A stretch of DNA of 64,000 nt from Oasisia sp. SBJ-2009 (Eukaryota > Annelida > Polychaeta > Sabellida > Siboglinidae). The notes beneath the pieces were generated by a model, which was given only the letters and a program-made list of their open reading frames with translations, was not told the origin of the DNA and made no database searches. The position numbers and the translations under genes are program-made. The DNA lies in NCBI GenBank assembly GCA_964017155.1, contig OZ024863.1, positions 39,042,038 through 39,106,037 on the forward strand, read 5' to 3'. Positions 54,380 to 64,000 of this stretch are shown here, piece after piece (the stretch's first letter is position 1; each line of letters starts with the position of its first letter).

Positions 54380-54652
54380 CCCGCGCCTTGTCCCCACCTC
54401 CCACCCTCACGGTCAATTGTCCCCACCTCCCAACCTCACGGTCAATTGTCCCCACCTCACAACCTCACGGTCAATTGTCCCCACCTCCCAACCCCACGGT
54501 CAATTGTCCCCACCTCTCAACCTCACGGTCAATTGTCCCGACCTCCCAACCTCACGGTCAATTGGCCCCACCTCCCAACCTCACGGTCAATTGTCCCCAC
54601 CTCCCAACCTCACGGTCAATTGTCCCCACCTCCCAACCTCACGGCCAACTCC
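54380..54652. repeat. 30-bp tandem repeat (~9 copies)
   Basis: The unit is CCTCACGGTCAATTGTCCCC plus ACCTCCCAAC. Copies are nearly identical. Because 30 is a multiple of 3 and the unit lacks stops on the plus strand, all three plus frames stay open. These are not proteins. Confidence 0.95.
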
Positions 54653-54659
54653 TGTCTGT

Positions 54660-56990
54660 GCTGTCTAGAACAACGTCACGTCATTTCGTCAGGTTCATAC
54701 TTCTCGCATTTCTCCTCGGCTCGGGTAGTGTTGCCTAAACCCCATGTATGTTTACTAATCTACTTGGTCGTATGTCGCTTCTGACCCTCCCTCCTCCCTT
54801 TCTCCCTGGGAGCTTAACTTCCGGTGATAGCCGCTGAGTTAGCGACACGAGAGAACACACGCAAAAGTTGCGGATGTTTTGTATTTATAGCCGAGAAAAT
54901 TGAGGGCTCCAAACTGAGTTGTTCACATTTCTAAAAATGCTAACGCTGCCGAAAAAAAAATTGTTAGATGGTCAAGGGGCATTCAGTCGCGAAGAGGGTC
55001 ATTCTGTTTGGTTATAGAGTACGATATAGTTTGTGAATTTCGATCATCCTACTCGAGTCCAAAATGTCCCACCAACTAAAAATGCAACCAATGCAGTATT
55101 AAAACCACCGGAAAGTATATCAGTTACATATGAAGTTATATTATGTAGGAGAAACCGGTATCATACTAAACATCGGTAACAAGAAAGCGACGTGTTTCCT
55201 GTACCCAGAGTCGACGGTAGACTGAGGCTTGCCGGCTGTGGTATACCAACGATCTGTCGTAGCCAATGTTCAGAATGCCTGCGTGTTCGGGAGTAGCGCA
55301 TTCTGAATCTGTGCCTCGTATGTTTTCAAAAAAACATCTCCGCAATGAATTATTTGGTTCTAGCGCTGATGTATTGATGCATAACCAAGTTAATTACCAG
55401 AGCTATATACTATATATTGTGTTAAAATGTCTAATGTATGACGTCACAGACAGAAGTCACGGAAGGCTTAGTGATGGTCCTAATAAAATAAACACTTGTG
55501 TTTCGTCTCACGATTGGAGCAAAACGTCCACCACACTATCTTAACCTCACGTGTAAATTTGTAATAACAGGTTCCAATGTGTAATTTAATTAAATGACTT
55601 CCCAAGCACGTTAATTTTAATTACCTCCATGCTTCTCAGTTCGCCATTCCCCAAAGTGTTAAGTTTTTTTTGGTCTACTTTACCACACCGAAATTCGTCT
55701 GGAGCTGTAACTTTAAAAAAATTCACCCGCAACGTACACTGTATGACGTCATAACAGTGTTCGCGAGTAACTCTAATTTCTAAATGGAAGAGCACTGTGA
55801 GAAACTAAAATATATATTAGCTGGCTTATTCTATATTTCGATATTGTGTTTGCTTTAATCATATTCTAACCGAATATCAAGAACTACGTGTTGTTCCATG
55901 TGGCTATCTAGACATTATTATTTTCGAGATATTGATATAATTATGATGCAGATGAATCATGTTAAAATATGTGTTACGCTTTAATTCTTTGTTCTTTTCA
56001 ATAGCGCTGCGCAGAAAGATATTAAAAATATTTGAGGGATTGGTGTCACACAAGAACATAAATTGAACACGGACAAAAGATATAATTACCCGAAATTCGA
56101 AAGCCGTGTCCCTTCAATATTTCACGAATTCACTACGTATATATTCATTTAATAAAATTCAACAAGATTGTCGTTTAGAGCTATAAACTCCAGACGGTGT
56201 GAGGACAAGGAATTCTTTGGTTTATCAGGAGTCCGACAATGTTCCACCTACGTATAACCCATCCTCGCCAGATAACTGTCAATTAAATTTTATTTATGAA
56301 CATATTCACACTGCTGACGTTAATTCAATCGCCACTTAATTTGTTTCAGTCATTTATTTTCCTCTGAGATGTAAGTACTTTCTCATATCCAACCTGCCCT
56401 GTTTCTTGACTAATGCCACATTGTGTTCATGTGGTTATGCTGCCGTCTTTCAGTTTAAAGAACATGTATTTCTATTAACACATTCATAACCACTTAATAT
56501 AAAAAAAATCTCATATAGTCTCAGTCTCTAGTGTTATTAACCCACATTCCAATAGGCGTCTTTCATAAATATAATCGTTCAGTTTACTTGCGATTCGTTG
56601 CATTCTTTCTAGTTTATACGTGTCCTTCTTGCGATGCTTATGCAGTGGTCACACTCACTAGGTGTTTATTCTTATGTGTGATATTTCGCCTAAGGAGTAA
56701 TTCCATATTGCTGTGAAATGTTCATGTTCGTACCAATTGTTACTTCCATGTCCTTTTCACACCTGTACCTAATACAGTATCTTCCATTATATATTCTTCA
56801 TAAATTGCAGCGTGGCTGAATGCTTCCCAGAGACGTCGAGATTGTGTTCATTTGAACAGGTCTCACAGGGAGTAAATTGTACAGGGCGTTAACCAAAACT
56901 CAGAGGATTGGATACAGCGCTACATAATAACTAAGTTACCTTGCTTTATAACACTAACCTTCTTTCACATTTCTGATGATATGAAAGTTT
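54660..56990. other. Intergenic stretch, no supported gene
   Basis: Small frames only; nothing resembles a known family. Confidence 0.4.
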
Positions 56991-56994
56991 ATTT

Positions 56995-57150
56995 AGAACC
57001 TGAACATTGTTAACAGCAATAAATACAATAAAAATAGGCAAATCTAGCTACAATACTACAATATACAATGTTTGAAAGGGGTAAATTTTAAGTCAATGAC
57101 TTTTTGTCAATTTACCCCTGACACATAATATTTATTTAAATTCTGGTTGG
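56995..57150 (-). repeat. LINE 3' UTR copy with hairpin
   Basis: It is nearly identical to 42538-42690, including the AGGGGTAAATT...AATTTACCCCT hairpin. The adjacent upstream sequence (57151-57430) does not match the other copy. Confidence 0.8.
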
Positions 57151-57399
57151 AAATTCATATACATTTCCATGTCCTATGTGGATGCATTTATATTTCCCAT
57201 TTAATACACATTGCTGAGTGTCACCACCAACAAAAAGCAAAGTCACAGCAAGGTATCGACCTATGGTAATTCCATCAAAATAAACGTTCGTTGCAGCGCA
57301 TCTCGACCTGTTTGATGGTGTATATTGAAAACAATTGCGAAATTTACAGAGCGGCCTCACAACAAGGATGCAGATATGGATATCGAAACCACCTCCGCT

Positions 57400-57960
57400 G
57401 TAGGGCAGGATGACCGGACATGACGTCACTGACAGTAGAGGTGAGAAGAAGACGACAGGAGGAAACCCAAAGCGTCGTGGTCGTGCGCTGCCTATAATTG
57501 ACTCGTTTACTTCGACGCTGCCTTCTCCGCGCTTGTTCTGTAACGAACCGAACGGAAGCGGCAGTTTAGTGCTGCGCCAAAGCCTCGAATTATGACCGAC
57601 AATTGGCCATAATCACCTATAAATGCCACTTGTCCGCGTCGAAACGAGAGGCGCCTCGACATTACGCACCCTCGGGTTTCTCGCTCGGTTCTTGCGCCGT
57701 CATTAGACGCCGATCTGCCCAGGTAGACGATTTTATGCGCGCGCTTAGAATGCAAAGTCTTAGTCATTCTCGCGGTCCTAACGTTGATATACTGCGCCGC
57801 GTCTGACAGCCTCTGATAACATGTGTTTATTCCGCAATTTGCCACCCGATCGTTGATAGCCCCGCGCCGAGGAGTGAGTTGCGTTTCGTTGCGCGGATGC
57901 TAAGTGACGTCACTCTATATATCGACTAGCGGAAGCCTCAATCAATGTTATGTTTAGGAG
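57400..57960. promoter_or_regulatory. CpG-rich candidate regulatory block
   Basis: It includes CGACAATTGGCCATAATCAC, CTATAAATGCCAC and many CG pairs. Overlapping frames on both strands match no known protein. The regulatory role is inferred. Confidence 0.3.
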
Positions 57961-58065
57961 ATCACCCCGGGCGTCATACTTGTAGAGGCCCCCGAATATC
58001 AGCTGCATGGATATCCGCGTTCTGACAATCACGGCGATTGTTTATGTCATTGTGTAGAAAGAGAG

Positions 58066-58165
<100 letters not shown>

Positions 58166-58299
58166 ATGGAAATAATACATTGCATTTATTTGGAACGTTC
58201 TAGTTATTCCTTCCGGTACAGGCGAATAATTTAATATGAATGTTAACGTTGTATTGACAGGAACAGTATGCTCAGTTATAGACCACCATTCGACCAAAT

Positions 58300-58888
58300 G
58301 GTCCTCTCTCTCTCCCTCTCTCCATCTCCCCATTTCTCCCTCTCTCTCTCTCCCTCTCTCCCTCTCTCCCTCTCTCCCTCTCTCCCTCTCTCCCTCTCTC
58401 CCTCTCTCCCTCTTTCCCTCTCTCCCTCTCTCCCTCTCTCCCTCTCTCCCTCTCTCCCTCTCTCCCTCTCTCCCTCTCTCCCTCTCTCCCTCTCTCCCTC
58501 TCTCCCTCTCTCCCTCTCTCCCTCTCTCTTTCTCTCTTTCTCTCCCTCTCTCACTCTCTCTTTCTCTCTTTCTTTCCCTCTCTCCCTCTCTCCCTCTCTC
58601 CCTCTCTCCCTCTCTCCCTCTCTCCCTCTCTCCCTCTCTCTACCTCTCTCCCTCTCTCCCTCTCTCCCTCTCTCCCTCTCTCCCTCTCTCCCTCTCTCCC
58701 TCTCTCCCTCTCTCCCTCTCTCCCTCTCTCCCTCTCTCCCTCTCTCCCTCTCTCCCTCTCTCCCTCTCTCCCTCTCTCCCTCTCTCCCTCTCTCCCTCTC
58801 TCCCTCTCTCCCTCTCTCCCTCTCTCCCTCTCTCCCTCTCTCCCTCTCTCCCTCTCTCCCTCTCTCTACCTCTCTCCCTCTCTCCCTT
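58300..58888. repeat. (CCCTCTCT)n microsatellite
   Basis: About 590 bp of an 8-bp pyrimidine repeat with few interruptions. Ser/Pro/Leu and Arg/Glu/Gly frames across it are artefacts. Confidence 0.97.
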
Positions 58889-59170
58889 TTTGTGCAGCGT
58901 GGCATCAGTGCTGTCAAATCATGACAGCTGTCAGTCGGTGCATTTCTGCGTATTAATACAGTTGTCATTTTGCTTGGTGATGTAATCAGGGGCAACCCGT
59001 GGTTGGTTCAAGCAGAAATGAAGAAGTGTAAGGTTTGAAAAAGGTTTGTGGGAGCCTGAGATATTAAAAGTTCACGAATTTGTCACTGAACCTCTGTCTA
59101 TGGAGGGCAAATATGCTGTGAAATTGTCAATAGCAGATCTCATCAAGATTAGTAGCAAAAGAATGAAACG

Positions 59171-59332
59171 TTATAATGGTCGCCTATGAAAAATGCAAAT
59201 GTGGTCTGACTCCTGTACGCACTCTCCTGTTCTTTCCGTGAAAGCAACATTTACCCAGTCCGTATCTCCAGCATCTGCCACCCGACTAACGACAGTCAAC
59301 ACTGTGAATGCAAAACACGTGATACAATTACG
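59171..59332 (-). CDS. Candidate signal-peptide exon or short secreted ORF
   Basis: From an ATG near 59337 the minus strand reads MFRNCITCFAFTVLTVVSRV and ADAGDTDW, then TGG|GTAAAT as a possible donor. Without splicing it ends at TAA after about 55 codons. It resembles a signal peptide, but nothing else supports it. Confidence 0.2.
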   Translation of the reverse strand, partial: RNCITCFAFTVLTVVSRVADAGDTDWVNVAFTERTGECVQESDHICIFHRRPL

Positions 59333-59439
59333 GAACATGACCTGCCTACACGACACGCGCACGCACGTACGCACGCAGCCACACCCGCACGCCGCTATCA
59401 AGTTGTCAACCGGGTGCATGGAAGTCGACTTGGAAGAAT

Positions 59440-59640
59440 GACGCTGTCTTCCCGGCCCGCTCCGCTTGCGTCAAACAATCCGGCCCTGTCGTGGTCGGCC
59501 GTCGTGTCGTCATCCCCGCCTCAAGACGCCCGGGTGATTGATTACCATAACAGTTTCTATCCAACGACCTATTATTAGAAAGTCGACCCGGTCGGGGTTG
59601 CTGTGATTTAGCGCATTTTGATGGGCCATACTGATTTTAC
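59440..59640. promoter_or_regulatory. Candidate regulatory block with PBX-HOX-type site
   Basis: CGGGTGATTGATTACCATAA contains TGATTGATTAC, a near-ideal PBX-HOX composite. It lies in a GC-rich island. Function is inferred. Confidence 0.3.
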
Positions 59641-59718
59641 TTGTCTGAACGTCGTGCTGCTCTGAATGGGATGCGAATTGCTTGTAAGCGGGTGTGAAAA
59701 GATGGCGGGTCATATATA

Positions 59719-59723
<5 letters not shown>

Positions 59724-59787
<64 letters not shown>

Positions 59788-59830
59788 CAGTGTATATATA
59801 TATATATAAACATATATATATATATATATA
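59724..59830. repeat. (TA)n microsatellites with CAGCAGTG interruption
   Basis: Two TA tracts flank TACAGCAGTGTA and end with TACTGCTGTA, so the interruption is inverted on the other side. Confidence 0.93.
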
Positions 59831-59869
59831 CTGCTGTATATAAACATAGCATCATCGTTTTTCGAATTC

Positions 59870-61770
59870 AGTAGCTTTTCTTTAACAAAGGTGAGAATTT
59901 TTCATTTCTAATTTACATTTATTACGGTCGTTTACATATTACGACGTAGAAAGGCCAGAAGTCAGACGTGTGGTTCTTTATTTACCGATAACAAACTAGT
60001 GTAATCAGCGGCAACACAAGTACAAATCCACATTCTTAACTTATCCACTCTATAGCAATTGTGCTCTTTTGTCCTATGGTAACAAGCTGAACTATTTATA
60101 GACTTTAAGTAGTTCTATTGTCGGCCCTCCGTCCGTCGGCAAACCAACGCACTATTCAAACACATACTTTTACACAATCCGCGTCGAGTTATAAACGTAA
60201 GTAATAATACGCCGTATATGTTATTGCCAAGAACGCGTAATCGCGCCTCTGTCTCTTCCTTCAATACACGAGTGACAGGCGATATATTACCACCGCAACA
60301 AGTCGAAGCGTATGTGGCAAGCTTCTACGAACTACTCTTTGTCGTTGGCGTAAATTTCACGACTCACATTCACCGTGAGACGAAGGCTATATATGCTCTA
60401 CCATTCACGATATCAGCACATGTCGTTCTCGCGTACCTGTGCTAATTTGTCAAGCAAAACATGGCTGTGATTCCTTTTGAAGGTTCTATTCAACACGTGA
60501 GCATAAAGACGCTTCGTTGTGTCTTTGTCATAAGTGATCTTAAGTAGAGGCCGGGCTGACGACAGCATCGACTATCGGTCGCTGGTGCGGAGATAATCTT
60601 ATCTCCGTGAACACGATAGCGTGCCGTGTATGGTCGCTCAGTGAAGGCACAAACGGCCGGCCTGACTCCAGATAGGACGCACAATTCACCGACTTCTTAT
60701 CCACTAGGTTAACGAGGCAAACGTCACGACACAATGACCTAAGTGATGCCTAATCGCAATATCGGCGTCTTCAAATCCGACTTCGATCTCGTGTTATCAT
60801 TCGTCCAAGTGGTTACGAGGGGTTTATAAATACAAAAACGTAAACCGTCAGATTGTGCGTGGGATAAACAGCGGGTTGGTTTTGTGGGTTGTTTCCAGGT
60901 CATTTTATTACTATTAAATATGGATCCCCTTACATTTACCCCCAAAAAATATACACAGACGGAACAGAGAAAATAACATCGCGCCATAAATATATATGTA
61001 GAGAGAGGAGACGCACAGCAGTAATTCTCGGTTGACATTTCCTTGAGATTAGATGGAGTCCTTTACTTCACGCAATGTCGACGACATCTTTTCGCTGCCC
61101 AAGGTCTGCGCCAATGTGTATTTCATACCACTTGTTGTGCTGTCGTTATAATTAACAACTGCAAAGTCACCACGTTTTTACCTCAATTCTAAGCCCGGTC
61201 GTTGATTTCTGTAAAGGATATGTTAAATTATTTACTCTGCAAAAGATTTTTTGGAGAAAAATATCCGTTATATACACCCGACTTTACCACTGTGCATTTC
61301 GAAATTTATTTTAAACTAATCCAGTTGCATGAAAATTGCGAAATACCATTGAAGGCTAGTAACAATAGTAACGATAGTAGTGTAAATGTGCCGTGTGAAT
61401 ACTACACTGACACGACGTCGGAACTCACGTAGCAACCGTTTATTTCACTGACGACACAGCGACCACAAGACGACGACGACACTTGTGTCGCTGTCGCCAG
61501 AGGGCACTCCAATTAAGAGACACGTCTAGAGTAACACTTTTTGTGTTGGTCTAACGACGCCACGTGATGGCGCCACGGCCTCGGGGCAGGGGCTGCCGGA
61601 GGGAGAGGGACAGGGAGAGGGAGAGGGACACAGGCCCGACGTGGCCGATCAACGGCGCCAAGGCTCTCAGACCACGACGAAGAGACGAGGACGTCATCTT
61701 GCTGAGGAGTCGCCGCTTACACAACTCTGTATTGTATTGTAGCGCTTGTTAAGTTTTCGCTCGATTATCT
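59870..61770. other. Intergenic stretch, no supported gene
   Basis: Mixed composition with a CpG-rich part at about 61430-61700. No exon is recognised. Confidence 0.4.
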
Positions 61771-61773
61771 TCC

Positions 61774-62052
<279 letters not shown>

Positions 62053-62089
62053 ACAGACGAAACGCACATGATCACTCGCCATATTTCAT

Positions 62090-62395
62090 AACTAATGTTT
62101 TTCTTTCTGCAATGCAGAATATTGGCGGCCGTCTGTCATGGTTCCAACGCTCAACGCATGTCTCAGCGCGTTACCTGAGCCGTCGCCCGGAGATGTGGCG
62201 CGCGCTCTGAGCCACTGACCGTCCAATTAGCTGGATAGTCTTCGCCTCGAAACACGATAATTACCCCTAATCGAGGCGGGGTGAGTGTCGCGAGAGGCCG
62301 ACACCCCACAAGACTCACGACAGTGTTGTGGCCAATTACTCCCGCTTTGTGTCCGTCTACCTGGTAACGTCGAGCCGCGAGTCTGTCGGTGAAAG
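62090..62395. promoter_or_regulatory. Candidate regulatory block with homeodomain-type sites
   Basis: It contains GTCCAATTAGCTGG, GATAATTACCCCTAATCGAG and GGCCAATTACTCCC in a GC-rich block. No coding evidence is seen. The role is inferred. Confidence 0.3.
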
Positions 62396-63095
62396 ATGTT
62401 AAGCTATACTCGCCTTGTGACGAGGTACGATAATAATACTGGTTTTTAAATGTACGAGTTTTCCCAGAATGCTACTGCATGTCGGTGACAAGACAATATC
62501 AAACTGTGCACCGTAAATAAGCACAGTGGATGGAATGGCCTGACTGACTAATTAATACTCTATTTACATCCAAAACACATACTAAACGATGGCATATATA
62601 AATGTCAATGTGTAACAATAAGATAAGATGAAATATTTGAAACTAATTTTCTAAAAGATGAGCAGTCAACGGAAACGAACACTTTGAGTTAAACCGTTAA
62701 GTATCTGTCCGAAATAGTTTTGCAATTACTGCTAAACAATTCGCCACCACACGAGCGTGACGCTTGTCTACTTCCGGTGTCATCACGGATTAGCGGAAGC
62801 GTCGGCGACTGGACACGCTGGCTGGTTGCGACCATCTGACCATACGTGTGGTTATTCCGGTTGACCGCGGCCACAAGTGGGGGCTATTAGACCGTTCAAA
62901 CCGTTCGTGTTACTTATAACTAACTATTACGAGTCCGTTGAATGCTGCCTTCTGTTGTCACTGTGTCAATGTTGCAACAACGGTGACATGTTTAGCAGCA
63001 GAAGACATCTGTCGTGTTGTCCCGCGAGGGTAATCACTGTTGATAAGTGAGTGCGATAAGACAACTAAAGAGTTCCGTTGGACCGAACATAATTT

Positions 63096-63620
63096 CTAGT
63101 AACGAAAATATTCTGAAAGTGTTACGAATATATCACCGTCCCACAAACTTCTGAGAATAGTGTACATTTGACGGTTTGAGAAACATATTATTAATTCCAG
63201 ACTTGCAAAAAAAGTATTCGCTGCGAATAACAAGCCCAAAGTTTTTATTTGATAAGGTCGCTTCCACCGGGTAGCCGCGTTTATCTGTTTTGATACCGCG
63301 AAACGGAAAAGCCAATAATTGCACTGCGCTTCGTGTGAAATCAACGGAAAGTGAGGCACTTGGTTGAGAGTAATCCCGTAGATTGCCGTTGGTAGCACTG
63401 GAGTTGTCGTAATGACATTTGCCAATTGGCTGCTAATCAGCAGTGTTGAGGCGCTCGACCATCTGCCACAAGTATCGGGCTCACGGGGCACGGACCGCTG
63501 AGTGCGTATTAAAATACTGATGTCGCCTTTGAAACTCGAACCGGCGAACGGAGCAATGCTGCGCGACTCGACGGCCAGGGTGCGCCACAATGCAGTGGGC
63601 GGCGTCATAACAAAAGACAA
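63096..63620 (-). other. 174-codon open frame of unknown status
   Basis: An uninterrupted minus-strand frame of 174 codons, long for this AT-rich DNA outside repeats. It has mixed composition (for example WRTLAVESRSIAPF). I recognise no domain. It may be a chance frame over a conserved non-coding block, since GTCATAACAAAAGACAAC (SOX-like) lies at its start. Confidence 0.2.
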
Positions 63621-63726
63621 CGTGTCGTTTCAGGCGAGATACTGTGTCCACGTATGACACACTATTGGGACGAAGTCATGAGTTTATGCGTTAGAAGTCC
63701 CGTTGTTTGAAGCTCCGAGAGGTTCC

Positions 63727-64000
63727 GCTAGAGATAGTCTGTGCAATGTACCGGTAGAGATAGTCTACGCAATGTACCGCTAGGGATAGTCAGCGCAATG
63801 TACCGCTAGAGATAGTCTGTGCAATGTACCGATAGAGATAGTCTACGCAATGTACCGCTAGGGATAGTCAGCGCAATGTACCGCTAGGGATAGTCAGCGC
63901 AATGTACCGCTAGAGATAGTCTGCACAATGTACCGCTAGAGATAGTCTACGCAATGTACCGCTACAGATAGTCTACGCAATGTACCGCTGCAGATAGTCT
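63727..64000. repeat. 26-bp tandem repeat, cut by the window end
   Basis: The unit is CCGCTAGAGATAGTCTGTGC plus AATGTA, about ten copies. Variants (GGGATAGTCAGCGC, GAGATAGTCTACGC) are arranged in a higher-order pattern. Confidence 0.93.

Noticed and set aside
58236..58995. Ser/Pro/Leu-rich and Arg/Glu/Gly-rich proteins up to 249 residues
   Set aside because: They come from a (CCCTCTCT)n repeat, with no non-repeat domain at either end.

Overview
This window is animal nuclear DNA, most likely from a marine invertebrate bilaterian. The evidence is long GT-AG introns, a Sp6-9 type zinc-finger gene, an EGF/TSP1 membrane protein, non-LTR retrotransposon tails, a tRNA-derived SINE, hAT and other inverted-repeat DNA transposons, and very many (TA)n, (CA)n and (CT)n tracts. 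I cannot name the phylum. Few of the open frames longer than 60 codons are genes; most are frames of microsatellites or repeats.

Left part (1-10,500): a two-exon minus-strand gene (7325 to 1419) encodes a 356-residue protein with signal peptide, EGF-like domain, thrombospondin type 1 repeat, one membrane span and a basic tail. Its 4.8-kb intron carries a 3.8-kb transposon with ~665-bp terminal inverted repeats. It also carries a ~480-bp inverted-repeat element that ends beside the splice donor. A (TA)n tract and retrotransposon remnants follow.

Centre (10,548-36,229): one large plus-strand gene encodes a glycoside hydrolase family 63 protein of the bacterial/fungal YMR196W-like type. I could reconstruct 19 coding exons with matching splice phases and a stop at 36229, plus a tentative first exon. 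Its introns hold a hAT element with a perfect 8-bp target duplication, a second hAT-like element, a SINE, several LINE fragments, two other small DNA transposons and a ~920-bp palindrome. The most striking feature is that many introns carry tandem arrays starting or ending at the splice sites. Two of these arrays are amplified copies of the splice junctions themselves: 19 decoy acceptors before exon 17 and 3-4 decoy donors after exon 7.

Right part (36,230-64,000): a convergent minus-strand gene for a Sp6-9 (buttonhead/Sp8-9 class) transcription factor lies at 38579-37470. The remaining 25 kb is gene-poor. It contains three weak candidate minus-strand exons, a possible terminal exon ending in a PDZ-ligand-like tail, degenerate LINE copies, and GC-rich blocks that contain homeodomain, PBX and MEIS-type motifs. 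Those blocks look like candidate cis-regulatory elements of the Sp gene or of a gene outside the window; this is inference.
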